The notes under the pieces: generated by a model
The model's database searches: none
The model's input: the letters and a program-made list of their open reading frames with translations, nothing else
Told to the model about the DNA's origin: nothing
Origin: Lachnospira sp900551945
GTDB taxonomy: Bacteria; Bacillota; Clostridia; Lachnospirales; Lachnospiraceae
DNA: 52,667 bases
Assembly: GCA_048380335.1 (NCBI GenBank)
Contig: DBFCCI010000057.1
Span: 1-52,667, forward strand
Direction: 5' to 3'
In this document: positions 34,139 through 43,492 of the stretch, in pieces
Layout of the letters: every line of letters begins with the position of its first letter
Numbering within the stretch: the stretch's first letter is position 1
Position numbers and translations under genes: made by a program

Positions 34139-37100
34139 ATGTCGGATATCAGAGAAGAAAAAAAGATAAGTTTTACAAAGCAAGATAAAGTAAAAGCTGG
34201 CAAAGTTCTTTATATTATTGGTATGGTCTTTTTATTTTTAGCATTGATTTTAGTATTTTCACTGAATTGGATGTTTAAAAAGTTTGGTCATGTATCAATT
34301 GAGTCGACTTTGTATACTATGCTTGCTCCTAAGACGGGAACAGATACAACTTATATATGGGCATTTTTATATATGAGTCTGCTTCCATCAGCTCTTATTG
34401 AGCTTGTAGTATGGTTAATTACTAACAACATTTACAAACAAAATATTGTAATGAGCATTAAAACAAATAATAAGCCTTTAAGTGTAAGAGTATTTCCTTT
34501 AATGCCATTAAGAAAGGCTATGTTTGTATTATCAGCTATTGCGCTTGTGTGTTCGGGCGTTTATGTATCATATGCCAGTGGGCTTACAACTTATGTGAAA
34601 AATAAAATAACATCTACATCTTTATATGATGATTATTATGTAGACCCATCAACAGCAAAATTAACATTTCCAGAGAAAAAAAGAAATGTTATATATCTTT
34701 ATGCAGAGTCACTTGAAAAGACTCTTGAATCAAAAGAGGAGGGTGGTGCAAAAAGCACTAATATTTTACCAAAGCTTACAGAACTCCAAAAGAAATATAT
34801 TGCTGTTGCCAATGAAAAAGGAGAACAAGGTCACGTTGTAACTGGTGGTGACTGGACTATGGCTGGTATGGTATCACAGTCTTCAGCTACGCCACTTATG
34901 ATTAATGTCAATTTTTATAATTACAATGAAAATTCTAAGTTTTTACCGGGCGTATATTCTTTAGGACAAATTCTTGGTGAAAATGGATATAAAAATATTT
35001 TTATAACTGGTTGTGACAGTAAGTTTGCAGCTACTGACCTTTATTACAATCAGCATGGCAACTTTGAAATAATTGACCCTGAAGGTGCTAAGAAAAAAGG
35101 GTATATACCAGAAGATTACAACGTATTCTGGGGATATGAAGATACTAAGATGTTTGAAATCTTAAAAAAAGAGATAACAGCTAATTATGAAAGTGGACAG
35201 CCATTTAATATAACAGCAGCTACACTTGACACTCATGCTGATGATGTATACGAATGTAGTAATTGTGATGATTCTTACGAAGATGTGCATGATAAGGTAT
35301 ATCACTGTGCTGATGACCAAATAGCTGAATTTGTAGAGTGGTTTGAACAGCAGCCTTGTTATGAGAACACTACACTTGTAATAAGTGGTGACCACTGTAG
35401 CTTTGCAACAACATATTTTAATGATTGTGAAGATTATAACAGAACAGTATTTTCAATGTTTGTCAATGCGCAGGTAGAAAAAAAGGACTATGTTAAAACA
35501 TTTACAACACTTGATATGCTTCCATCAACACTTGCTGCAATGGGTGTTAAGATTGAAGGTGACAGATTAGGTCTTGGTACTAATATTTTCTCTGATAGAC
35601 AGACATTAAGCGAAGAATTAGGACTTGGTGAATTAGATAATATGATTTCACAAAACAGTGATTATTATACTAATAATATTCTTCAAGGCTCAGATAAGGA
35701 TATTTTAAATATCTCAATAATGGGTGATGATGGAATAGACATAGATAGTGCTGACCAGATGTATGAAACATATTATGTTAATCCTGATGATGTCACATTG
35801 ACATTCCCTGAAAAGAAGCGCAATGTGTTATATCTTTCTGTTGAATCATTAGAAAAGACGTTAGAAACGCAAGATAATAATGGTGTTACAACAAAAGAAA
35901 TAATGCCATATCTTACAAAGCTTCAAAAGGAAAATGTAAAGATAGAAAATGAAGCTGGTAATCAAGCTTATGTATGTTACGGTGGAGAAAATACAATTAG
36001 CTCTATAGTAACACAAACTTCGGCTGTTCCGTTACTTGATAATATTGGTGCAACTAATTATAGCGAAGATTATAAGTTTATACCGGGAGCTAAGAATTTA
36101 GGTGATATTCTTTTAGAAAATGGATATAAAAATATATTTATTTCAGGCTTTGATACAAAGTTTTATGGAACTGATAAGTTCTTAAAACAGCATGGTGATT
36201 ATGATATTATTGATTACAATGCAGCTAAGGAAAGAGGATATATCTCTGAGAATTATAAAGAAGGCTTTGGATACAATGACGCAGTCACATTTGAAATAAT
36301 AAAAGACCAGATTACTAAAGCGTCAGAAAGTGGACAGCCATTCAATATAACAGCAGCTACACTTGATACTTATGCAGATAATATATATGAATGTGATAAG
36401 TGTTCTGAACAATTTGAAAATAAGTACGAAAAAGTCTACAATTGTATAGATAATCAGATTAAGGAATTTATGGAATGGTTTGAAAAACAACCAGCTTATG
36501 AGAATACAACTATTATAATTACAGGTAATCATTTAAGCTATGCAGGTGATTATTTTTCAAAGTTTGATGATAATTACGATAGAACAGTATACTCAGTGTT
36601 TATCAATGCACAGACAGACAAAGATACAAAATATATGAAGCCATATTCAACACTAGATATGTTCCCAACAACACTTGCAGCAATTGGTGTTGAGATTGAT
36701 GGAGAAAGACTTGGACTTGGTGTTAATCTTTTCTCACAAGCACAACCACTTGTAGCAAAGTTTGGTCATTATATGTTTAATACTTTCTTAGCAGAGGATT
36801 GTAGTTTTTATAACAATAGAATTATGTTAAGAAGTAATTATACAGGTAATATTGATGAACGTGGTGTAGATTATATAGAGCAGCAGACAGTGCTTCCACA
36901 AAATAGAGCATATAGAAACAATATGGAACAAGCTCCTACAGTACCACAAGCAACACAGCCTGTACAACAGACAACTCAAGCTCAGACTACACAAGTTCAA
37001 ACTTATGAAACAACACAAACAGTACAGGAAACACAAGAAGAAACAACAATGCAACAGACTGAGCCAGTTACTGAGCCAAAAATACAAGAAACAGAGTCAG

Positions 37101-37336
37101 TAACGCAGACTACAACACAAGCGCCTGTTACAGAACCGGTGCAAACAACAGCACAAGTTCAAGTAACAGAGGCAACACAAGCCACTACTGCTCAAACACA
37201 AGAAGTAACAATACCAATAACAGAGCCAACACAAGCTAGTACAGTGGTAATACCTGATACAAGCAATACTGTTAATAATGGAAATGTAGTGCTGCCTGAG
37301 GGAAGTGTGGATGACGGTCAAATACAGTTACCATAA
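34139..37336 (+). CDS. LTA-synthase-like membrane protein with a duplicated sulfatase-fold domain
   Basis: A 1065-residue protein. Three membrane segments (about 22-43, 77-98, 126-147) precede two ~300-residue lipoteichoic-acid-synthase-like domains (about 175-500 and 555-885), then a Thr/Gln/Pro-rich tail (about 930-1045). Domain 1 has the likely catalytic set Glu190, Thr240, His366, Asp418-His419. Domain 2 keeps Glu569 and Thr619 but has Tyr745 for His366 and Asn797 for Asp418, so it may be inactive. The family transfers phosphoglycerol to polymers outside the cell. No LPXTG motif ends the tail. AAAAGG precedes the chosen ATG by eight bases. Confidence 0.85.
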   Translation: MSDIREEKKISFTKQDKVKAGKVLYIIGMVFLFLALILVFSLNWMFKKFGHVSIESTLYTMLAPKTGTDTTYIWAFLYMSLLPSALIELVVWLITNNIYKQNIVMSIKTNNKPLSVRVFPLMPLRKAMFVLSAIALVCSGVYVSYASGLTTYVKNKITSTSLYDDYYVDPSTAKLTFPEKKRNVIYLYAESLEKTLESKEEGGAKSTNILPKLTELQKKYIAVANEKGEQGHVVTGGDWTMAGMVSQSSATPLMINVNFYNYNENSKFLPGVYSLGQILGENGYKNIFITGCDSKFAATDLYYNQHGNFEIIDPEGAKKKGYIPEDYNVFWGYEDTKMFEILKKEITANYESGQPFNITAATLDTHADDVYECSNCDDSYEDVHDKVYHCADDQIAEFVEWFEQQPCYENTTLVISGDHCSFATTYFNDCEDYNRTVFSMFVNAQVEKKDYVKTFTTLDMLPSTLAAMGVKIEGDRLGLGTNIFSDRQTLSEELGLGELDNMISQNSDYYTNNILQGSDKDILNISIMGDDGIDIDSADQMYETYYVNPDDVTLTFPEKKRNVLYLSVESLEKTLETQDNNGVTTKEIMPYLTKLQKENVKIENEAGNQAYVCYGGENTISSIVTQTSAVPLLDNIGATNYSEDYKFIPGAKNLGDILLENGYKNIFISGFDTKFYGTDKFLKQHGDYDIIDYNAAKERGYISENYKEGFGYNDAVTFEIIKDQITKASESGQPFNITAATLDTYADNIYECDKCSEQFENKYEKVYNCIDNQIKEFMEWFEKQPAYENTTIIITGNHLSYAGDYFSKFDDNYDRTVYSVFINAQTDKDTKYMKPYSTLDMFPTTLAAIGVEIDGERLGLGVNLFSQAQPLVAKFGHYMFNTFLAEDCSFYNNRIMLRSNYTGNIDERGVDYIEQQTVLPQNRAYRNNMEQAPTVPQATQPVQQTTQAQTTQVQTYETTQTVQETQEETTMQQTEPVTEPKIQETESVTQTTTQAPVTEPVQTTAQVQVTEATQATTAQTQEVTIPITEPTQASTVVIPDTSNTVNNGNVVLPEGSVDDGQIQLP

Positions 37337-37393
37337 TTTGTAAGAATTGTTTTAATTAAGGGATTGTGAGTATCCGTTAGTAGTAAATATTAA

Positions 37394-37497
37394 GGGGTTG
37401 TCGCACTAAGAAAATTTTATATAAAATATAGACGTTTAATTAGTAAATAATTCTATATTGTGTATAAGTTTTCGTTAATGCGACAGCCCTATTTTTA
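37394..37497. terminator. Repeat family C hairpin (C1), terminator between convergent genes
   Basis: GGGGTTGTCGCACTAAGAAAA pairs as GGGTTGTCGCA with TGCGACAGCCC (shown in parts), ending in ATTTTTAT. The centre contains TATATTGTGTATA. The hairpin at 47454 shares the same plan and wording, so both belong to one family. Confidence 0.7.
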
Positions 37498-37510
37498 TGA
37501 GTATATTACT

Positions 37511-38290
37511 TTAGAAAAATTTTTTATATATCATATCTATTATCTTAAAGAGTATCATTGAGATTATACAAAGTATTACAATTGAAAGTGCTACCCAGTC
37601 CATTTTAAAAATCTGACTGCCATATATAATAAGGTATCCTAAGCCAGAACGTGCAGCCAAGAATTCTCCGATAATAACACCTACAAGCGCAAGACCTATA
37701 CTTACTTTCATATTGCTAAGTATTATTTTTATAGAATTTGGAAGAATTAATTTTAATAGTATGTGTTTTTTTGTTCCGCCAAGAGTGCGGATTAGTTTGA
37801 TTTGTTCGGGGTCAGTTTCCATAAATCCTGTGTAAATATTTATTATTGTGCCAAATACGGCGACAGAAATAGCAGTTACTATAATTGCCTTTTGATTATT
37901 TCCAAGCCATACAATAAGCATTGGTGCAAGAGCTGATTTGGGCAAGCTGTTAAGAACTATAAGAAATGGTTCAACAACGGCAGATAATGTTTTGTTAAGC
38001 CACAGTATTACGGCTATACTTATGCCAAGCACAACGATGAGTGCAAAACTTATAAGTGTTTCTAAAAGGGTTACACTAGTATGATAAAGAATTTCGCCAT
38101 TTTTTAACATTGAAATAAAAGTTTTTATTATTCTTGATGGAGAGCTAAAAATAAAAGCGTCAATAATGTGCAGACGTGTAGTAACTTCCCAAATTATAAG
38201 TATACCTATGAATAAAATAATTCGTGCAAGCATTATTTTCATTTTATTTTGGTGAGCTTTTTTATAAAAGGTTTGTTGTAAATCAGCCAT
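37511..38290 (-). CDS. ABC transporter permease (SsuC/TauC/ThiX-like)
   Basis: A 259-residue integral membrane protein with about six membrane segments, of the BPD-transport family used for nitrate, sulfonate, taurine or thiamine precursors. The EAA loop reads RTLGGTKKHILLKLILPNSI, and the start WEVTTRLHIIDAFIFSSPSRI is typical. The ATG at 38290 overlaps the stop of the ATPase gene by one base (TAATG), with AAGGAG before it; a frame six codons longer is less likely. No substrate-binding protein gene is in the window. Confidence 0.88.
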   Translation of the reverse strand: MADLQQTFYKKAHQNKMKIMLARIILFIGILIIWEVTTRLHIIDAFIFSSPSRIIKTFISMLKNGEILYHTSVTLLETLISFALIVVLGISIAVILWLNKTLSAVVEPFLIVLNSLPKSALAPMLIVWLGNNQKAIIVTAISVAVFGTIINIYTGFMETDPEQIKLIRTLGGTKKHILLKLILPNSIKIILSNMKVSIGLALVGVIIGEFLAARSGLGYLIIYGSQIFKMDWVALSIVILCIISMILFKIIDMIYKKFF

Positions 38291-39048
38291 TATTCCAACT
38301 CCTTCCATATCATGTTGAAATAATCTTTAAATTCAGGAGCAGTTCTTGAGTTAAAAGGTGTTCGATTTTTGATTGACAAATTAATATCAATTATTTTAGT
38401 TACTGTACCTGGTCTGTGTGAAAGAACAATAACAGTATCGCCCATTGAAATAGCTTCGGAGATATCATGTGTGACAAGTACAGCAGTAGTTTGTTGCTCT
38501 TTTATAATTCTACCTATATCATCGCTTACTTCTAATCGAGTCTGATAATCTAAGGCACTAAAAGGTTCATCAAGTAGTAGTATGTCTGGCTCTAGGGCGA
38601 GTGTTCGTATTAGTGCGGCACGTTGTCGCATACCGCCTGATAACTGAGAGGGTTTGCTGTCTTTAAATTGTGAAAGACCGTAGGAGTCTAGCATTTTATT
38701 TACAAGGGTGAGTTTTGAAGGAGTACATTTTTTTTGAATTTCAAGTCCTAACAATACATTTCTGTATATGGAACGCCATTCAAATAGATTATCTTTTTGT
38801 AACATATGACCAATATGAAGATATGATTTATCGGCAGGTATGTCATTTATATATATTGAACCGCTTTCAGGTTTTAGAATTCCGCTTATTAATGATAATA
38901 GGGTTGATTTTCCGCAACCTGATGGGCCGACTATTGATACAAATTGTCCTGCTTTTACATCAAAACTTACATCAGATAACGCTTTTGTTTCTCCTGATAA
39001 ACTGTGGTATGAATAAGAAACATTTTTTAGGGATAACATATTTTTCAT
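38290..39048 (-). CDS. ABC transporter ATP-binding protein (SsuB/TauB/ThiZ-like)
   Basis: A 252-residue ATPase. Walker A GPSGCGKST (41-49), signature LSGGMRQR (136-143), Walker B ILLLDEP (156-162) and switch His in LVTHDISEA are all present. It resembles the nitrate/sulfonate/taurine subfamily (SHRPGTVTKII). It is the first gene of a two-gene operon with the permease. No riboswitch is visible in the 80 bases between it and the tRNA gene, so neither thiamine nor another substrate is supported over the rest. Confidence 0.9.
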   Translation of the reverse strand: MKNMLSLKNVSYSYHSLSGETKALSDVSFDVKAGQFVSIVGPSGCGKSTLLSLISGILKPESGSIYINDIPADKSYLHIGHMLQKDNLFEWRSIYRNVLLGLEIQKKCTPSKLTLVNKMLDSYGLSQFKDSKPSQLSGGMRQRAALIRTLALEPDILLLDEPFSALDYQTRLEVSDDIGRIIKEQQTTAVLVTHDISEAISMGDTVIVLSHRPGTVTKIIDINLSIKNRTPFNSRTAPEFKDYFNMIWKELE

Positions 39049-39131
39049 ATTATCATACCTTTCATCTGATTAAGGTTGTTATATTGTATTGTATGGGGAA
39101 TTAAAATGATTGTGATAGATTAGAAAAATAA

Positions 39132-39204
<73 letters not shown>

Positions 39205-39300
39205 TTAAGAAAAATTTCAATAATTAGTATATATTGATATGGGGAAAATGTCAAGGTTGGAGATTTTAAGTTTTGTTATTTTAAAATTTAAAGCTTTGAA

Positions 39301-39455
39301 GATATCACAATTATATAAAACATTCACACACCAGTGAAAAAACAGTTACCTATATTAGTATGCCTATATCGAACAAGTCTGTTCTCTATTGTCATACAAA
39401 TATAGGTAACTGTTCTTTAAATGGTGTATTCATTGCTTTATATAATTGTGATATC
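39301..39455. repeat. Repeat family A, copy A4
   Basis: Outer arms GATATCACAATTATATAAA and TTTATATAATTGTGATATC are perfectly complementary, with changes against A1/A2 matched on both sides. The inner stem TTACCTATATTAGTATG / CATACAAATATAGGTAA has one mismatch. The tip CGAACAAGTCTGTTC has lost a pair. It lies between the tRNA-Thr gene and the TepA-like gene; the remaining bases to 39660 are AT-rich with no gene seen. Confidence 0.92.
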
Positions 39456-39660
39456 TTACGGTAGGTAGTGAGATAAAATGCAAAAACTTAATAGGAGAGA
39501 GTGTGGGTATAAAAGTGAAAAATGTTTGAGTAATGAATATTATTTTATTTAAAGCTAATAATACAATATGCAAACTTAATACTTTCAATAAGGTTTTGAT
39601 TTTTATTTTTGAAAATAATATTGGGTATTGGGGATTTACTTGTATTAGGAGGAGTTCGTG

Positions 39661-40317
39661 ATGGAGAAGGTTGAACAGAAAATAGAAAGTTTTGGACAAG
39701 TTACACTTGATAAAAGTAAAAGGCATGGTAAAATCTATCTTATGACTATTATTGGAGAGATTGAAGGACATGATATTTTGCCAGCTACAAGTAAAAGCAC
39801 TAAGTATGAGCATATTCTGCCTAAGTTAGCGTCTATTGAAGATGATGATGAGATTAGTGGAGTGTTGTTTATTATGAATACAGTCGGTGGTGATGTTAGT
39901 GCAGGGCTTGCGGTGGCAGAAATGATATCTTCTATGAAAACACCTACAGTATCACTTGTATTAGGTGATACACACAGTATAGGCGTGCCACTTGCTGTAA
40001 GTACAGATTATTCCTTTATTGCGCCGACAGCGACAATGATAGTTCACCCTGTCAGAATGAATGGTACGATAATAGGCGCACCACAGACTTTTGATTACTT
40101 TAAGCTTATTCAAGATAGGATTGTTAAGTTTATCTCAACTCATGCTTCAATTAGTAAAGATACTATTGAAAAAATGATGATAAATACAGGAATACTTACG
40201 AAAGATTTAGGAACAATTCTTGTAGGAGAACAGGCAGTTGAAATGGGGCTTATTGATGAAGTAGGTGGAATAAGACAGGCTATAGATAAGTTAGAAGAAT
40301 TAATGAAAGGTAAATAA
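39661..40317 (+). CDS. ClpP-family serine protease, TepA-like
   Basis: A 218-residue ClpP-fold protein of the TepA (YmfB) type, membrane-associated or cytoplasmic, in some species linked to protein export. The catalytic Ser106 lies in GDTHSIGVPLAVS and His129 in MIVHPVRMNG; the oxyanion strand is NTVGGDVSAG. No separate ClpX is next to it. The start is the ATG at 39661, with GGAGG eight bases before, while the GTG one codon earlier is less likely. The radical SAM gene follows after six bases. Confidence 0.88.
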   Translation: MEKVEQKIESFGQVTLDKSKRHGKIYLMTIIGEIEGHDILPATSKSTKYEHILPKLASIEDDDEISGVLFIMNTVGGDVSAGLAVAEMISSMKTPTVSLVLGDTHSIGVPLAVSTDYSFIAPTATMIVHPVRMNGTIIGAPQTFDYFKLIQDRIVKFISTHASISKDTIEKMMINTGILTKDLGTILVGEQAVEMGLIDEVGGIRQAIDKLEELMKGK

Positions 40318-40323
40318 TATACA

Positions 40324-41211
40324 ATGAAATGTTCTTTGTGTCCTCGAAGTTGTAATGTTGATAGAAAATTTGATACTAAAATGGGCTTTTGCCAAATGCC
40401 AGAAGATGTATATTTGGCAAGAGCTGCTCTCCATAAGTGGGAAGAACCTTGTATATCAGGAGAAGAAGGCTCAGGGGCAGTATTTTTTACAGGCTGTCAG
40501 TTAAGGTGTGTATTTTGTCAAAATTATAATATAGCGGCAGGAAGAAAAGGTAAAAAGGTAAGTGTAGAAAGATTAGCTGAGATATTTTTAGAGCTGCAAG
40601 CTAAAAATGCTAATAATATTAATCTTGTTACACCAACTCATTACGTTCCAGCAATTATAAAGGCTCTTGAGATATCTAAAAATCAAGGGCTTAATATACC
40701 AATAGTTTATAACACAAGTGCTTATGAAAATATTGACACACTTAAAGGCCTTGAAGGGCTTATTGATGTATATTTGCCAGATTTAAAATATGTGTCAAGT
40801 CAGGCTTCGGCTAAGTACTCTAATGCGCCAGATTATTTTGAGGTGGCAACTAAGGCTATAAGTGAGATGTATAGGCAGACAAAAACACCAATTTTTAATG
40901 AAAAAGGTATAATGGTGCGTGGTATGATAGTACGCCATCTTATGCTTCCGGGACTTTTAAACGATACAAAGGCTGTAATAAAATATCTCTATGATACATA
41001 TAAAGACAATATTTATATAAGCATTATGAATCAGTATACACCACTAAAACAGGTGGCTAATATTAAAGAGCTTAATAGAAAAATCACCAAAAGGGAATAT
41101 AACAAAGTAATTGATTATGCAATAGAACTAGGTATTGAAAATGCGTTTATCCAAGAAGGAGCAACGGCAAAGGAGAGTTTTATTCCAGAATTTGATTATG
41201 AAGGCGTATAA
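40324..41211 (+). CDS. Radical SAM protein, PflA-like
   Basis: A 295-residue protein with the radical SAM cluster motif C58-x3-C62-x2-C65 (FFTGCQLRCVFCQN), preceded by CSLCPRSC (Cys3, Cys6, Cys10) and Cys23 that may bind an extra metal site. It is commonly called putative pyruvate-formate-lyase activating enzyme, but its true substrate is unknown and it lacks a neighbouring glycyl-radical enzyme. It is coupled to the TepA-like gene. A terminator follows at 41240. Confidence 0.88.
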   Translation: MKCSLCPRSCNVDRKFDTKMGFCQMPEDVYLARAALHKWEEPCISGEEGSGAVFFTGCQLRCVFCQNYNIAAGRKGKKVSVERLAEIFLELQAKNANNINLVTPTHYVPAIIKALEISKNQGLNIPIVYNTSAYENIDTLKGLEGLIDVYLPDLKYVSSQASAKYSNAPDYFEVATKAISEMYRQTKTPIFNEKGIMVRGMIVRHLMLPGLLNDTKAVIKYLYDTYKDNIYISIMNQYTPLKQVANIKELNRKITKREYNKVIDYAIELGIENAFIQEGATAKESFIPEFDYEGV

Positions 41212-41239
41212 ATAGAATTTTTTAGTTGTAAATATAGTA

Positions 41240-41284
41240 AATAAGCGGTTGCCAAATCTACAAAAAATGACAACCGCTTATTTA
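41240..41284 (+). terminator. Terminator after the radical SAM gene
   Basis: AATAAGCGGTTG pairs with CAACCGCTTATT around an A-rich loop, then T. The remaining bases up to 41570 are AT-rich and hold no gene that I can see. Confidence 0.8.
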
Positions 41285-41570
41285 CTAGGATTATTGGCTG
41301 TTTTATAAGATAAAAATAAAAAAATAAGAAAATATTGGATAAAAATTACATTTTAACTTTAAAATAAGCATAAAACTTATTAATAAGTACTATAAATAAT
41401 AAATCTTAACCAAAAACACTTTTAAAATTACAATAATAAAGTTATAATTAAGTAACTAGTGTATTATTGATATTTTGCAGGATGAAAATTTAGCCAGAGT
41501 TATTTAGTTGAATGTTAGAGATATATTACATTAGTATAATTAAGTAATAATATTTAGAAAGCGGGAGAGA

Positions 41571-43448
41571 ATGGTAGTAAATAAGGGAAATCCTTTAATA
41601 ATGGGGTGTAGTAAACATAACAGGAGTTACAATTTTGCAATTGCAAGTGAAAATGATATTATAAATCTTGTAATATACAATTCGGATAGAACAGATATAA
41701 TACTTGAACAAAAATTAGATAAGACATATAAAACGGGGGACGTTTTTGCGTGTACTATATCAGGTATAGGGCTTGATAGGTGTTACTATGTTTACAAATA
41801 TTATGATGGAGATAAGGAAATATTTGTTACCGACCCTTATGCAAAGACGGTTACAGATTGTGAAATGTATTCAGAAGTAAAGGAAGTTAAGTGTTATCTT
41901 AGTAGGGTAGAAACAGAAAGTTTCGATTGGGAGAATGACACACCACTTAATATTCCATTTAGCGAGAGCATAATATATAAGCTGAATGTGAGAGGTTTTA
42001 CTAAGAGTTGTACATCTGGTGTGGCTCACAAAGGAACATTTCAAGGAATAATAGATAAATTACCACATCTTAAGGCGTTAGGCATTACGGCAATAGAATT
42101 AATGCCAGCTTATGAGTATGATGAGTGTGAAAGATTTGACGATGATAAAGTAGAAGTGTTAGGAGTAACAAAAAAAATAAATTATTGGGGATATAGTAAA
42201 AGTGCGTTTTACTTTGCACCTAAGGCTTCCTTTAGTTATTTGGCAAAAAAAAAGAGCGACTATACAATAGAATTTAAAAGAATGGTTAAGAAGCTTCATA
42301 AGAATGGAATTGAAGTTATAATGGAAATGTATTTTACAGACGAACCTGTGAATATGATAATTGACTGCATGAAGTACTGGGTAATTAATTATCACATTGA
42401 TGGAATACATTTGTATGCGGATAATTCAGCACTAGAGGCGGCTCAGTCAGACGCTATGCTTTCAAGAACGAAGATATTTACTGTGTATTGGAATGGAAAA
42501 GAACATTCTTTTAAGAATATGGCAAATTACAATAATGGTTATATGAATACAGCAAGAAAGTTTCTTAAAGGCGAAGAAAATCAGCTTGGTGACTTTGTAA
42601 ATATTATAAGAAATAATCCATCAAATGCAGGAAATATTAATTACATTACTAATCACAATGGTTTTACAATGTATGACCTTGTAAGTTATGACAGAAAGCA
42701 TAATGAAGCAAATGGTGAGAATAATACAGATGGTGAAAATTTTAACTATAGCTATAATTGTGGGGCAGAGGGACGTACAAGAAAAAGAAAAATAGTAGAA
42801 CTAAGACAAAGACAGATAAAAAATGCTTTTATGATACTTATGCTTTCTCAAGGCACGCCACTTATTCTTGCCGGCGATGAATTTGAAAATACGCAGGGTG
42901 GAAATAATAATCCTTATTGTATTGACAGTGAGACTTCATGGGTTAATTGGAAAAAGTCAGATAATGCAGTTGAAATATATAATTTTTTAAGAAAGCTTAT
43001 AAGTTTTAGAAAAGAAAATAAGATACTGCACATGGAAAAACGTCTTATTGTAAGTGACCAGTTTGTGTGTGGATATCCAGATGTGTCATATCATGGTGAG
43101 AATGCTTGGTACAATGCAATGGAAAATTACAATAGGCATATAGGTATAATGTATTGTTCTAAGTATGCGGGACAGGATAATTTAATATATGTTGCGTACA
43201 ATATGCACTGGGAAAGTCACGAATTAGCACTTCCTAAGATACCAGAAAAGACAAGCTGGAAAGTAAAGCTTTGCTCAGGCAATGCACAAGCAGATGTAAA
43301 GATTAAGGACAAGCTAATAATATTAGCCCCTAGAACAATAACAGTGCTTGTATGTGATTTAAGTAATAAAAATAGTAAAAAAGTTGTAAAAGATAAAGTG
43401 AATGTTAAGGTTAATGATAAAAATAGTCATTTAGATTTAAACAAATAG
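41571..43448 (+). CDS. GH13 debranching-enzyme-like protein lacking the catalytic residues
   Basis: A 625-residue protein with a CBM48-like N-domain (about 5-125), an alpha-amylase-type barrel (about 135-480) and a C-terminal beta domain. It aligns with GlgX/isoamylase-type enzymes (DLVSYDRKHNEANGENN; NPYCIDSETSWVNW). The sites are altered: the region II Arg and nucleophile Asp are His280 and Tyr282 (DGIHLYAD), the acid Glu is Val305 (TVYWNG), and the region IV Asp is Asn363 (TNHNGF). It is thus probably a non-catalytic glucan-binding or regulatory protein. GGGAG precedes the ATG. TPR and HAD genes follow. Confidence 0.85.
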   Translation: MVVNKGNPLIMGCSKHNRSYNFAIASENDIINLVIYNSDRTDIILEQKLDKTYKTGDVFACTISGIGLDRCYYVYKYYDGDKEIFVTDPYAKTVTDCEMYSEVKEVKCYLSRVETESFDWENDTPLNIPFSESIIYKLNVRGFTKSCTSGVAHKGTFQGIIDKLPHLKALGITAIELMPAYEYDECERFDDDKVEVLGVTKKINYWGYSKSAFYFAPKASFSYLAKKKSDYTIEFKRMVKKLHKNGIEVIMEMYFTDEPVNMIIDCMKYWVINYHIDGIHLYADNSALEAAQSDAMLSRTKIFTVYWNGKEHSFKNMANYNNGYMNTARKFLKGEENQLGDFVNIIRNNPSNAGNINYITNHNGFTMYDLVSYDRKHNEANGENNTDGENFNYSYNCGAEGRTRKRKIVELRQRQIKNAFMILMLSQGTPLILAGDEFENTQGGNNNPYCIDSETSWVNWKKSDNAVEIYNFLRKLISFRKENKILHMEKRLIVSDQFVCGYPDVSYHGENAWYNAMENYNRHIGIMYCSKYAGQDNLIYVAYNMHWESHELALPKIPEKTSWKVKLCSGNAQADVKIKDKLIILAPRTITVLVCDLSNKNSKKVVKDKVNVKVNDKNSHLDLNK

Positions 43449-43492
43449 AAAATTTTATTAAAATAAAAACAGAAATGGAGTGTATAATCATA

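Noticed and set aside
39430..39813. 127-residue minus-strand frame
   Set aside because: It is the shadow of the TepA-like gene and repeat A4, and has no start signal.
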